Origin: Bacteroides stercorirosoris
GTDB lineage: Bacteria; Bacteroidota; Bacteroidia; Bacteroidales; Bacteroidaceae
Direction: 5' to 3'
Assembly (NCBI RefSeq): GCF_900142015.1
Contig: NZ_FQZN01000014.1
Span: 90,056 to 154,055 of the forward strand
DNA: 64,000 nt
Within the stretch, counting starts at the first letter, position 1; each line of letters starts with the position of its first letter. The translations under genes and the position numbers were made by a program. Below the pieces are notes generated by a model. The model had not been told where the DNA came from and did not search any database. It saw only the letters and a program-made list of their open reading frames with translations. Of the stretch, positions 28,641 through 37,674 are shown piece after piece.

Positions 28641-29255
28641 ATGATCGTAATCATAGATAACTACGACTCTTTCACCTACAATCTTGCCCATCTGGTGAAA
28701 GAACTCGGTGCAGAAGTAGATGTTCTGCGCAACGACTGCTTCGCCCTCGAAGACCTTGAAGCATACGATAAAATCATCCTTTCCCCCGGTCCGGGTATTC
28801 CCGAAGAGGCAGGATTGCTTCTCGATGTCATCCGCACCTATGCCGGACGCAAGCCCATACTCGGTGTCTGCCTCGGCGAACAAGCCATCGGCCAGGTTTT
28901 CGGCGGCAAGCTGACCAACCTGAGTGAAGTATTCCATGGCGTACAAACAAAGGTATATGTGTCTCCCGCAGGGGCTAATAATCATTCGCCCGCTCCCGCA
29001 GCGCCAGCAATACCTATAGAGCCCGATTACCTTTTTTCCGGCCTTCCCGCTGAAATTCCTGTCGGCCGTTACCACTCCTGGGTAGTCGATACCGGGAATT
29101 TTCCCGAAGAACTTGCCATCACCGCCATCAGTCCGGAAGGCCAGATCATGGCACTGAAACACCGGACGTTCGATATTCACGGCATCCAGTTCCATCCGGA
29201 ATCGGTACTGACTCCCGACGGAAAAACGATCTTGAAAAACTGGATTTCCAAATAA
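28641..29255 (+). CDS. trpG: Anthranilate synthase component II (glutamine amidotransferase)
   Basis: A 204-residue class I glutaminase supplying ammonia to TrpE. The nucleophile Cys is in GVCLGEQAIG (about residue 79), and His/Glu are in QFHPESVLT near the end. IIDNYDSFTYNL at the start is the family signature. An Ala/Pro-rich insert (about residues 110-123, NNHSPAPAAPAIP) lengthens the loop after the HGV segment. It might equally serve a pabA role, but its place between trpE and trpD makes TrpG the natural name. Confidence 0.95.
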   Translation: MIVIIDNYDSFTYNLAHLVKELGAEVDVLRNDCFALEDLEAYDKIILSPGPGIPEEAGLLLDVIRTYAGRKPILGVCLGEQAIGQVFGGKLTNLSEVFHGVQTKVYVSPAGANNHSPAPAAPAIPIEPDYLFSGLPAEIPVGRYHSWVVDTGNFPEELAITAISPEGQIMALKHRTFDIHGIQFHPESVLTPDGKTILKNWISK

Positions 29256-29269
29256 TAAAAATTGAAGTT

Positions 29270-30265
29270 ATGAAAGATATATTAACCCGGCTCTTCAATC
29301 ACGAAGAGCTCACTTCAGAGGAAACCAAGCAAATCCTCCTCAATATTACCCGGGAGAAGTATTCCGAGGCTCAGATAGCAGCATTACTAACTGTGTTTCA
29401 AATGCGTAGCATCACCGTAGATGAACTAACCGGCTTCCGCGAAGCCCTTATGGAGACTCGTGTTCCCATCGACTTCGCGCCTTACCGTCCCATTGACATC
29501 GTTGGTACAGGCGGCGATGGGAAAAATACTTTCAATATCTCCACCTGCGCCTGTTTTGTCGTAGCCGGAGCCGGTTACAAAGTTGCCAAACATGGCAACT
29601 ACGGCGCCACCTCCGTCAGTGGGGCGAGCAACGTCATCGAGCAACACGGCGTCCGTTTCACCAACGACCCCGACAAACTGAAACGCAGTATGGACGAGTG
29701 CAACATCGCCTACCTTCATGCCCAACTTTTCAACCCGGCAATGAAGTTTGTCGGCCCTGTACGCAAGGCTCTGGGAGTGCGCACCCTGTTCAATCTTCTC
29801 GGTCCGCTCGTCAATCCCTGTAAACCCGCCTATCAGCTGTTGGGGGTTGCCGACCTCGCCCAGATGCGTCTTTACACCAACGTCTTCTACAAACTCGGCA
29901 TCGACTTCGCAGTAGTCAACAGCCTCGACAGTTACGATGAAATCTCCCTCACGGATGAATTCAAGGTTATGACACGCAATTACGAGCGCATCTACCGTCC
30001 GCAAGCTCTCGGTTTCAATGCCGCACAGCCCGAAGAACTTTTCGGTGGGGCGTGTAAGGAAGACGCCGCCCGCATCTTTGATAATATCCTTAACAACCGT
30101 GCCACACGTGCCCAAACGCAATGTGTCATTGTCAACGCCGCCTTCGGCATCCAGGTAATGGAACCAGAAAAGGAAATCGAAGAGTGCATTGCTATCGCTC
30201 GCCAATCGCTGGAGAGTGGACGGGCGCTGAAGGCGTTGAAGAAGTTTATAGAAATCAATCAGTAA
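29270..30265 (+). CDS. trpD: Anthranilate phosphoribosyltransferase
   Basis: A 331-residue enzyme that transfers phosphoribose from PRPP to anthranilate. The PRPP/magnesium motif GTGGDGKNTFNIST is at about residues 81-94. KHGNYGATSVSGASNVIE and the helical RKALGVRTLFNLLGPLVNP segment are typical. It is not fused to TrpG, unlike E. coli TrpGD; trpG is separate and 14 bases upstream. Confidence 0.96.
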   Translation: MKDILTRLFNHEELTSEETKQILLNITREKYSEAQIAALLTVFQMRSITVDELTGFREALMETRVPIDFAPYRPIDIVGTGGDGKNTFNISTCACFVVAGAGYKVAKHGNYGATSVSGASNVIEQHGVRFTNDPDKLKRSMDECNIAYLHAQLFNPAMKFVGPVRKALGVRTLFNLLGPLVNPCKPAYQLLGVADLAQMRLYTNVFYKLGIDFAVVNSLDSYDEISLTDEFKVMTRNYERIYRPQALGFNAAQPEELFGGACKEDAARIFDNILNNRATRAQTQCVIVNAAFGIQVMEPEKEIEECIAIARQSLESGRALKALKKFIEINQ

Positions 30266-30285
30266 GAACCCATAAATTCCAATTT

Positions 30286-31128
30286 ATGAAAGATATTTTA
30301 TCTGAAATCATCGCCCACAAGCGAATTGAAATAGCACAGCAGAAACAGGCCGTCTCTCTCAGCCAATTGCAGGAGCAGGCTGCCGCTGTACTTCAAGAAG
30401 ATGCCGCCGCCCTAATCGGAGGCACCCTCCGGCACCGCAGTATGAAGCAATCCCTTGCCTCCTCCGCCTCCGGCATCATCGCCGAGTTCAAACGCCGTTC
30501 TCCTTCCAAAGGCTGGATTAAAGAAACCGCGCAGGCCGGCCTCATTCCTCCGGCTTACGAAACCGCCGGTGCCTCCGCCCTTTCCATCCTAACGGACGAG
30601 AAATTCTTTGGCGGTACTCTACGTGACATCCGCACCGTGCGCCCCCTCGTCAACATCCCCATCCTGCGCAAGGACTTCATCATCGACGAATACCAGCTTC
30701 TGCAAGCCCGCATCGTAGGTGCCGACGCAGTGCTCCTCATCGCTGCCTGCCTCACACCCGACGAATGTCGTGCGCTAACCTTCCAGGCACACGAATTGGG
30801 CCTTGAAGTCCTACTCGAAGTACACGCTCCTTCCGAACTCTCCTATATATATAAGGAGACGGATATGGTCGGTGTCAACAACCGGCACCTCGGCAGCTTC
30901 GTCACCGACGTAGAGAATTCCTTCCGCATTGCAGAAGAGCTGAAGCAGACCATTGCGGAAATTGATTTCGAGACACCTCCGCTACTCGTTTCCGAAAGTG
31001 GAATTTCCAGTCCCGAAACCATCCGGAAATTGCGTTCTGCCGGCTTCCGAGGTTTCCTTATGGGAGAAACTTTCATGCGTACCGAAAACCCCGGAAATAC
31101 CTTAAAAGAACTCATTCGCGAAATATAA
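30286..31128 (+). CDS. trpC: Indole-3-glycerol phosphate synthase
   Basis: A 280-residue TIM-barrel enzyme that cyclises CdRP to indole-3-glycerol phosphate. The family signature IIAEFKRRSPSKG lies at about residues 64-76 and its Lys is catalytic. LRKDFIIDEYQLLQAR and VGVNNRHLGSFVTD follow. I start at ATG 30286 (MKDILSEIIAHKR); the frame is open further upstream but would overlap trpD. It is unfused, unlike the E. coli TrpCF protein. Confidence 0.96.
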   Translation: MKDILSEIIAHKRIEIAQQKQAVSLSQLQEQAAAVLQEDAAALIGGTLRHRSMKQSLASSASGIIAEFKRRSPSKGWIKETAQAGLIPPAYETAGASALSILTDEKFFGGTLRDIRTVRPLVNIPILRKDFIIDEYQLLQARIVGADAVLLIAACLTPDECRALTFQAHELGLEVLLEVHAPSELSYIYKETDMVGVNNRHLGSFVTDVENSFRIAEELKQTIAEIDFETPPLLVSESGISSPETIRKLRSAGFRGFLMGETFMRTENPGNTLKELIREI

Positions 31129-31185
31129 GTTTGGAAATTTACACATAATTTCATATATTCGTGAATTCTAAGTGTACACAGCCCC

Positions 31186-31824
31186 ATGAATACAATTATC
31201 AAAGTATGCGGAATGACCGAAGCTGACAATATCCGCAATGTAGATGTATTAGGCGTAGACATGATTGGTTTCATCTTCTACCCCAAGTCTCCCAGATATC
31301 TGTACCAGATTCCCAGATATCTGCCTACCCTTGCCAAGCGTGTCGGCGTATTCGTCAACGAGACCAAAGAGAATATCCTGATGTATGCCGACCGTTTCGG
31401 CCTGGACTACATCCAGTTGCACGGTGACGAATCGCCCGAATACTGCCGTACCCTCCACTCCAACGGTTTCCGGATTATCAAGGCGTTCTCGATAGCCCTT
31501 CCCAAAGACCTTCTCGCCGTTTCCGACTACGAAGGCTTTTGCGACTATTACCTGTTCGATACCCGCACCGCCCGTTATGGTGGTTCCGGACAGCAGTTCG
31601 ACTGGAACATTCTGCAACGCTACACCGGTTCCACCCCTTTCCTGCTCAGCGGTGGCATCAACCCTTACAGCGTCAAGGCGCTGAAAGAGTTTCACCACCC
31701 CCGCCTCGCCGGCATCGACATCAACAGCCGTTTCGAGACCTCCCCGGGCATCAAGGATGTGGAACGGATAGAACGTTTTCTGAAAGAGCTGGGCAAAGCC
31801 CCTGCAACAAATTATAAATTATAA
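31186..31824 (+). CDS. trpF: Phosphoribosylanthranilate isomerase
   Basis: A 212-residue TIM-barrel enzyme for the Amadori rearrangement of phosphoribosylanthranilate. KVCGMTEADNI near the N-terminus contains the catalytic Cys; the general-acid Asp lies in LFDTRTARYGGSGQQFDW. It is encoded separately from trpC. The 57-base gap before it has no terminator that I can see. Confidence 0.95.
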   Translation: MNTIIKVCGMTEADNIRNVDVLGVDMIGFIFYPKSPRYLYQIPRYLPTLAKRVGVFVNETKENILMYADRFGLDYIQLHGDESPEYCRTLHSNGFRIIKAFSIALPKDLLAVSDYEGFCDYYLFDTRTARYGGSGQQFDWNILQRYTGSTPFLLSGGINPYSVKALKEFHHPRLAGIDINSRFETSPGIKDVERIERFLKELGKAPATNYKL

Positions 31825-31833
31825 ATCGTCAAC

Positions 31834-32607
31834 ATGAATCGTATAAATAAGCTTTTCCAGGACAGTCCCAAGAACCTGCTGTCCATCTACTTCTGTGCCG
31901 GTTGTCCCACTTTGGAAGGCACCGCTAACGTCATCCGTACCCTCGAACGCAACGACGTCCACATGATTGAAATCGGCATTCCCTTCAGCGACCCGATGGC
32001 TGACGGCATTGTCATTCAAAATGCCGCTACCCAGGCTCTCCGCAACGGTATGTCCCTGCGCCTGCTTTTCGAGCAGCTGCGCGATATCCGCAATGACGTA
32101 CACATCCCCCTTGTCTTCATGGGCTATCTTAACCCCATCATGCAGTTCGGCTTCGAATCCTTCTGCCGGAAATGCGTGGAATGTGGCATCGATGGTGTCA
32201 TCATCCCCGATCTCCCTTTCAAGGATTACGAAGAAACTTATAAACCCATCGCCGACCGCTACGACATCCGCGTCATCATGCTCATCACCCCCGAGACCAG
32301 CGAAACCCGTGTCCGCGAAATCGACGAGCACACCGATGGCTTCATCTATATGGTATCCAGTGCCGCCACTACCGGTGCCCAAAAGGATTTTGATGCCCAG
32401 AAGCAAGCCTACTTCAAGAAAATACAAGATATGCATCTGCGCAATCCCCGCATGGTCGGCTTCGGCATCAGCAACAAACAGACTTTCGACGCCGCTTGCG
32501 CCAACTCCTCCGGCGCCATCATCGGCAGCCGCTTCGTCACCCTGCTGAATGAATACGAAGGAGATGCGGAAAAGGCAATTACACAACTGAAAGAAGGGTT
32601 GAGATAG
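31834..32607 (+). CDS. trpA: Tryptophan synthase, alpha chain
   Basis: A 257-residue TIM-barrel lyase that releases indole from indole-3-glycerol phosphate and passes it to TrpB. The family signature MIEIGIPFSDPMADG holds the catalytic Glu (about residue 47), and the catalytic Asp lies in DGVIIPDLPFKDYEE. It ends the trp operon and is followed by a large inverted repeat that probably marks the 3' end of the transcript. Confidence 0.96.
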   Translation: MNRINKLFQDSPKNLLSIYFCAGCPTLEGTANVIRTLERNDVHMIEIGIPFSDPMADGIVIQNAATQALRNGMSLRLLFEQLRDIRNDVHIPLVFMGYLNPIMQFGFESFCRKCVECGIDGVIIPDLPFKDYEETYKPIADRYDIRVIMLITPETSETRVREIDEHTDGFIYMVSSAATTGAQKDFDAQKQAYFKKIQDMHLRNPRMVGFGISNKQTFDAACANSSGAIIGSRFVTLLNEYEGDAEKAITQLKEGLR

Positions 32608-32610
32608 GGA

Positions 32611-32712
32611 GGAAGAAAGGGATTTAGTATAAGGTATAAAAACGCCTGCAACGAATTCAAACAGGTAATAGTGCATCTTAGTCGCATACCTTATACTTCA
32701 TCCCTTTCTTCC
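32611..32712. repeat. 27-bp inverted repeat after trpA
   Basis: 32611-32637 and 32686-32712 are complementary apart from two or three central mismatches, and enclose 48 bases containing a further CCTG/CAGG hairpin. It starts three bases after the trpA stop. There is no long T run after the right arm, so it may protect or process the 3' end rather than act as a simple terminator. Confidence 0.75.
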
Positions 32713-32760
32713 TTTGGCAAACTTTTATACGGACTTATATATAGTTTCAATTTAAATCCC

Positions 32761-32768
32761 TATATTTG
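32761..32768 (+). promoter_or_regulatory. MNT/HEPN pair promoter -7 element
   Basis: TATATTTG matches TAnnTTTG 23 bases before the first gene of the pair. Confidence 0.55.
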
Positions 32769-32790
32769 TATACATTAAAGCAAAGATCCA

Positions 32791-33084
32791 ATGAAAACAG
32801 TTACTGAATACATTTCATTACTACGTGACTACATGCAGAGAAATGCTGATAAATACGGTATTTCCCGTATGGGCATATTTGGCTCTGTTGCCCGAAACGA
32901 ACAAACAGAAACAAGCGATGTCGACATATATGTTGAAGGACAACTACGCGGTTTTTTTGCTCTATCCGGAATTAAGCAAGAATTAGAAGAACTATTAGGT
33001 TGTCCAGTTGATATAGTACGTTTGCGTGACAAAATGGACACCCTTTTACGCGAAAAAATATTAAAGGAGGGAATTTATGTTTGA
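32791..33084 (+). CDS. mntA: MntA-like minimal nucleotidyltransferase (antitoxin type)
   Basis: A 97-residue minimal nucleotidyltransferase. The active-site pattern GSVARNEQTETSDVDI (about residues 31-46) has the GS, the spaced Arg and the DxD-type Asp pair that bind NTP and metal. In characterised HepT/MntA systems the MntA protein modifies its HEPN partner with AMP and so neutralises it. It overlaps the next gene by eight bases, as expected for a two-gene toxin-antitoxin unit. Confidence 0.88.
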   Translation: MKTVTEYISLLRDYMQRNADKYGISRMGIFGSVARNEQTETSDVDIYVEGQLRGFFALSGIKQELEELLGCPVDIVRLRDKMDTLLREKILKEGIYV

Positions 33085-33448
33085 TACATTAATTGCTCTT
33101 CATACATTAGAGTTAATTCGCAGTTCTTTGGAACAAATAGAGAAAAGGTGTTCAGACATACACTCTACAGATGATTTCCTATTAAGTGATACCGGCATGA
33201 TGAAACTTGACAGTATCTGCATGAAACTTACAGCAATAGGAGAAAGCATAAAAAATCTCGATAAAATTACCAATAAAGAATTATTAGTGAAATATCCTGA
33301 AATACCCTGGAAAAACGTAATGGGTATTCGCGACATTATCGTACATCATTATTTTGATGTAGATGCTGATGAAATTTTTAGAATCTGTAAAGAAGACCTC
33401 CCTCAACTATACGAAATCATAATAAGAATGATAAATGAGATGAAGTAG
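33077..33448 (+). CDS. hepT: HepT-like HEPN ribonuclease (DUF86)
   Basis: A 123-residue all-helical HEPN protein of the DUF86 type. The RX4HXY ribonuclease motif is intact as RDIIVHHY (about residues 88-95), preceded by PWKNVMGIRD, a strong DUF86 signature. In this family the RNase cleaves cellular RNA unless modified by MntA; the Tyr of the motif is the reported target. The intact motif and the translational overlap with mntA suggest a functional pair. Confidence 0.88.
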   Translation: MFDTLIALHTLELIRSSLEQIEKRCSDIHSTDDFLLSDTGMMKLDSICMKLTAIGESIKNLDKITNKELLVKYPEIPWKNVMGIRDIIVHHYFDVDADEIFRICKEDLPQLYEIIIRMINEMK

Positions 33449-33482
33449 CCAACCCTAATTCGCGCAAATATCATTTTTTCAC

Positions 33483-33490
33483 TATCTTTG
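33483..33490 (+). promoter_or_regulatory. ansA promoter -7 element
   Basis: TATCTTTG matches TAnnTTTG 26 bases before the ansA start. Confidence 0.6.
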
Positions 33491-33515
33491 CGCCCAAAAC
33501 AATCAAACTCCGGTT

Positions 33516-34559
33516 ATGTTTATGAAAAACGACTATCCATCCGTATTGCTGATTTATACCGGTGGCACCATTGGTATGATAGAAAATCCTGAGACCGGCG
33601 CACTCGAAAACTTTAATTTCGACCACCTCCTCAAGCATGTCCCCGAACTGAAACGTTTCAACTACCGCATCTCCTCCTACCAATTCGATCCCCCTATTGA
33701 TTCCTCCGACATGGAGCCCTCCCTCTGGGCGAAAATCGTAAAGATAATCAATTACAACTACGACTACTTCGACGGCTTCGTCATCCTTCACGGAACCGAC
33801 ACCATGGCCTACACAGCCTCCGCCCTTAGCTTCATGCTTGAGAATCTTGCCAAACCCGTCATTCTCACAGGCTCACAACTCCCCATCGGCACCCTGCGTA
33901 CCGACGGAAAAGAAAACCTTATCACCTCCATCGAAATCGCTGCCGCCAAGAATCCGGACGGCGCTCCCGTAGTTCCCGAAGTATGTATCTTTTTCGAGAA
34001 CGAGCTAATGCGCGGAAACCGCACCACCAAGATAAATGCCGAAAACTTCAACGCATTCCGCTCTTTCAATTATCCCTCGCTGGCACATGCAGGCATCCAC
34101 ATCAAATATGATGCCCACATCATTCGCCGTCCCGACCCTGCGCGTCCTATGAAACCCCACTATCTGTTCGACACCAATGTCGTCATGCTCACCCTTTTCC
34201 CCGGCATTCAGGAGAGCATCATCAATTCAGTCCTCCACGTCCCCGGCCTGAAAGCCGTTGTGCTCAAAACCTTCGGTTCCGGCAATGCTCCTCAAAAAGA
34301 ATGGTTTATCCGCCAGCTGAAAGAAGCTACCGAACGTGGCATCATTATTGTAAACATCACCCAGTGCCAGCGCGGAGCAGTCGAAATGGAACGCTACGAA
34401 ACCGGGCTGCATCTTCTTCAGGCAGGCGTCGTCAGCGGTTATGACAGCACACCCGAATGTGCAGTAACCAAACTCATGTTCCTCCTCGGACATGGACTTA
34501 ACCAAGCCGAAATCCGCTACCGCATGAATTCCGATCTTGCGGGAGAAATCACGAAATAG
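33516..34559 (+). CDS. ansA: Type I L-asparaginase
   Basis: A 347-residue cytoplasmic hydrolase releasing ammonia from asparagine. Both catalytic Thr motifs are present: IYTGGTIGM (about residues 13-21) and LHGTDTMAYTASAL (about 91-104). There is no signal peptide, and its length fits type I rather than the periplasmic type II. An ATG two codons later (MKNDYPS) is an alternative start. With AsnB in the same window it sets up opposing synthesis and breakdown of asparagine. A hairpin follows the gene. Confidence 0.94.
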   Translation: MFMKNDYPSVLLIYTGGTIGMIENPETGALENFNFDHLLKHVPELKRFNYRISSYQFDPPIDSSDMEPSLWAKIVKIINYNYDYFDGFVILHGTDTMAYTASALSFMLENLAKPVILTGSQLPIGTLRTDGKENLITSIEIAAAKNPDGAPVVPEVCIFFENELMRGNRTTKINAENFNAFRSFNYPSLAHAGIHIKYDAHIIRRPDPARPMKPHYLFDTNVVMLTLFPGIQESIINSVLHVPGLKAVVLKTFGSGNAPQKEWFIRQLKEATERGIIIVNITQCQRGAVEMERYETGLHLLQAGVVSGYDSTPECAVTKLMFLLGHGLNQAEIRYRMNSDLAGEITK

Positions 34560-34590
34560 TAAATTTTCAAAATATTTAGTCTAAAATCAA

Positions 34591-34635
34591 CGGGGTATAG
34601 CAACAAAAATCTTCTGTTGGCTATAATCCCGTTTC
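34591..34635 (+). terminator. Hairpin after ansA
   Basis: ACGGGGTATAGCAAC (34591-34605) is largely complementary to GTTGGCTATAATCCCGT (34617-34633) with small bulges, and a short T-rich stretch follows. The rest of 34560-34864 is AT-rich and carries the promoter of the next gene; no gene was seen. Confidence 0.6.
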
Positions 34636-34771
34636 GTTTTGCATATCCGAGAAAACCGCTGGACAGATTTTACAAGTTCCCAATTTGCGTATATCATACT
34701 CATTTTTAGCAAATAAAGCATTATACTGAAACAAAAAATCAACTTTTGTGTTATTATATCAAATTTATCAT

Positions 34772-34779
34772 TACCTTTG
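34772..34779 (+). promoter_or_regulatory. Promoter -7 element of the first LruC gene
   Basis: TACCTTTG matches TAnnTTTG 86 bases before the start codon. A TTTG at 34745-34748 is four bases further upstream than ideal for -33. Confidence 0.5.
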
Positions 34780-34864
34780 TGGCGAGAATATGCAAGAAAT
34801 GTACATTTTCGACAGTTAATAATGGAAAATAGACAATAATCCAATACATATTACTCTATCAAGT

Positions 34865-37471
34865 ATGAAACTAATTAACCGATTATCAGTAATGGCTGCC
34901 GTGGTAAGTACCATGTTCTTAGCCAGTTGTGCGGATGATGTGTACGATCCCAGTAAGGAACCGCAGACACCACCAGCAGAAAATCCTTTTGGGGAAGGCT
35001 TTGCAGCCCCGGATGGCTTTGGCTGGACCATGATTAGCCCCGTAAAGCTCAATGTTGAGGTAAAAGATGATTTCAATGGTCAGTATAAGTACTTGATTGA
35101 AGTATTTGCCACCAATCCATTGCATGATGAAGACGCAACTCCTATTGCAGCAGGTGTAGCAAACAAGAATGCAAGTTACATTGCAGAAATCAATGTACCT
35201 ACAACCATTGAAAAACTATACATTCGTCAGACAGACCCGAAGCAACGAAAAGAAGTTTACGCACGTGCAGTTCCGGAAAATGGCGGTTCAATGGATTGCA
35301 AGTTGTACTATACCGGAGTTGATACAAAAGCCACAGGAAATACAGGTTCAGCATTCGAAGCTGCTAAACGAGCAGGTTTTGTGGAACCGGCTCATAAGGA
35401 CAGCGAAGACCTCAAGCCTCTTTATGATGAAACAAAGATAATACCTGAAGTACCCGCTGTTTCAGACGGCTATGTCCAGTATAATCCGGGAGCATTAAAC
35501 GCCGGAGCTAAATTCATTATCGGAACGGAATATACAGAAGACGCTCCTTTTAAAGATATTTTAAGAGTTTACGGAGATAACGGCAGAGCAACCGTATTCG
35601 TTCAGGGAGTATGGGATTTATCCGCCTCTGGTAAAAAACTAACCTCCAGGCTTGATATTTATATCATGAATGGCGGTAAAATAATTGGTACAAGCGATTT
35701 CACAATCGAACCCCAAAACACCCTTACTATTCAGAGCGGAGGAAGCATTGAATCAAAAGGTGGCACCTTCAATTTAGGATGTTCAACTAAAGTTTATGGT
35801 TCCATTGATGCAACAAACGTTTTAGTAAATGAAGGAGGAGCACCGGAAATATATATTGGCGAAAACGGAAATATCAAAGTTACTGAAACCGCTCGCTTCA
35901 ATAATGCTCAAGTATTTAACTACGGTGTATTGAGCGCAAATAAACTAGAGTTTGTAAACACCACCATCCTAAACAAATCATACATAGAAGATTGCGAAGA
36001 TATCCTGATCAACGGTAGTCAGATATTCAACTATGGTGATGTCAAATTCAACGGAACACTTGCAACCAACAACAATACAGGTACGGCAAGTTTCATCAAT
36101 CATTATCAAGCCACTTTGGCAGGAACGACATGGAATAATGGCGCTTCAGTTTATAATGATGGCCTTATCCAACTTACTGATTTCTATAATACAGCAGTAG
36201 GTGAGATATATAATAGTTGCGCATTTATCATCAGAAATGAATTTACTTTCGTGAATTTGATTTTGGACAATGGTTCTATTACAAGTGACTGGAGTAAAAC
36301 AACGAACGAATGGCTTCCTGTTCCGAACATCACCTGCAATCAAAAGGTTAATGTCAAGATGAAAAACAGTTCGATCATTAAAACCGACAATTTCACCCTA
36401 GGCAACTCCCCCAACAGCATTGTAGGCGAACAAGGTGACATATCCATGATAAAAGCCCGCCAATTCACATTAAATAGCCGTGGCAAAACCAGCATCAGCG
36501 GTAATCTGGTATTTGAAGGGAAATATGCAGAAAATTATCCCTCATGGCAACTTGATGTCACATGCGCCACGACCGGCTATGATGAATCCAAACATTCCAT
36601 CGAATCTTGTAGCGGTATTATCAATGGTGGCAATGAAGGCGGTGACCCAAGCGATCCGGAATTTCCGATCATCGTTGAAGATGCAACCAACTATACTTTT
36701 GCATTCGAAGACAATTGGCCTACTTACGGTGACTTTGATTTGAACGACATCGTAACCACTATAGACAAAGTAACTTTTGCCCAGCATGAAGACGGCTCTG
36801 TAGGAGTATACACACTCAATGGAACCCTACAAGCTGTAGGCGCAAGTAAGAAACTCGGTGTCGGTATTCAATTCCTGGGATTTACAGCTTCCAATGTTGT
36901 AGAACTGAAAGGCATTGTAGAAGGCGTAACAAGCAATGCCACTCCGATAAACTTTGAATCCAATCAAAGCAATCCCGTAGTTATCATTTGCAATGACGCA
37001 CATCGCTTTATAGGCAATTCTGAAAACGACAGAAGTTATGTCAATACCCTTGCAAACAATAGCAACAATAAGAATGGCGTTAAATTTGAAATATCCATAG
37101 AATTCAAGAAAGGTGCTGTAAAGCCTAAGGATCTCAATATCAATCTGCTTGACTTATTTGTTATATCAAGAGCAGCGGACGCTAAGACCAAACGTACAGA
37201 AGTGCACGTGGCAGGTCATGCACCTACCGATTTGGGCAATACCAAGTTGTTCGGACAAGGAAATGACAAGTCTTCCGCAGAAGAAAAGCGCTATTACCTA
37301 AGCTCTGAAAACTTAGCATGGGGTGTGGTTATTCCAACAGATTTCGCATGGCCTTTAGAATACAAAAACGTTAAAGATGTATACACCAATTTCGTCAGTT
37401 GGGTGACCAGTGGCGGCAAAGAAAATAAAGATTGGTACAATAATCACAATGGTCAGGTATTCAAAAAATAG
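34865..37471 (+). CDS. LruC-domain lipoprotein 1
   Basis: An 868-residue surface or periplasmic lipoprotein. The signal peptide ends in lipobox LASC (Cys about residue 23). The central part (about 260-500) has many short Asn/Gly-rich phrases such as FNYGDVKFNGTL and VYNDGLIQLTDF, a repeat style typical of right-handed beta-helix or adhesin-like folds. The LruC (DUF4842) domain begins near residue 600 with YTFAFEDNWPTYGDFDLNDIV, whose Asp/Asn-rich loop resembles a calcium site. A paralogue follows, and an exopolysaccharide cluster starts after it. A matrix or surface-display role is inference. Confidence 0.82.
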   Translation: MKLINRLSVMAAVVSTMFLASCADDVYDPSKEPQTPPAENPFGEGFAAPDGFGWTMISPVKLNVEVKDDFNGQYKYLIEVFATNPLHDEDATPIAAGVANKNASYIAEINVPTTIEKLYIRQTDPKQRKEVYARAVPENGGSMDCKLYYTGVDTKATGNTGSAFEAAKRAGFVEPAHKDSEDLKPLYDETKIIPEVPAVSDGYVQYNPGALNAGAKFIIGTEYTEDAPFKDILRVYGDNGRATVFVQGVWDLSASGKKLTSRLDIYIMNGGKIIGTSDFTIEPQNTLTIQSGGSIESKGGTFNLGCSTKVYGSIDATNVLVNEGGAPEIYIGENGNIKVTETARFNNAQVFNYGVLSANKLEFVNTTILNKSYIEDCEDILINGSQIFNYGDVKFNGTLATNNNTGTASFINHYQATLAGTTWNNGASVYNDGLIQLTDFYNTAVGEIYNSCAFIIRNEFTFVNLILDNGSITSDWSKTTNEWLPVPNITCNQKVNVKMKNSSIIKTDNFTLGNSPNSIVGEQGDISMIKARQFTLNSRGKTSISGNLVFEGKYAENYPSWQLDVTCATTGYDESKHSIESCSGIINGGNEGGDPSDPEFPIIVEDATNYTFAFEDNWPTYGDFDLNDIVTTIDKVTFAQHEDGSVGVYTLNGTLQAVGASKKLGVGIQFLGFTASNVVELKGIVEGVTSNATPINFESNQSNPVVIICNDAHRFIGNSENDRSYVNTLANNSNNKNGVKFEISIEFKKGAVKPKDLNINLLDLFVISRAADAKTKRTEVHVAGHAPTDLGNTKLFGQGNDKSSAEEKRYYLSSENLAWGVVIPTDFAWPLEYKNVKDVYTNFVSWVTSGGKENKDWYNNHNGQVFKK

Positions 37472-37488
37472 CTCAATGCCTCCCTAAA

Positions 37489-37526
37489 TAAAAAGCCGAT
37501 GAGTACCTTTATTCATCGGCTTTTTC
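37489..37526 (+). terminator. Rho-independent terminator between the LruC genes
   Basis: AAAAGCCGATGA (37491-37502) pairs with TCATCGGCTTTT (37513-37524), and the T run follows immediately. Confidence 0.88.
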
Positions 37527-37632
37527 AGTAATATGGGAGGGTATCATTTCAAATGCCCCATCATATAGTTAAAAGATACTAACGGTTTGTCTTTTTAAAG
37601 CTTATAAAAGCTGTTATTATCTTAATAGTCCG

Positions 37633-37640
37633 TATTTTTG
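37633..37640 (+). promoter_or_regulatory. Promoter -7 element of the second LruC gene
   Basis: TATTTTTG matches TAnnTTTG 35 bases before the start. A short AAAC tandem (about 37650-37670) lies between it and the gene. Confidence 0.55.
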
Positions 37641-37674
37641 TTATTATCCAAACAAACAAACAAACAAACAGGTC

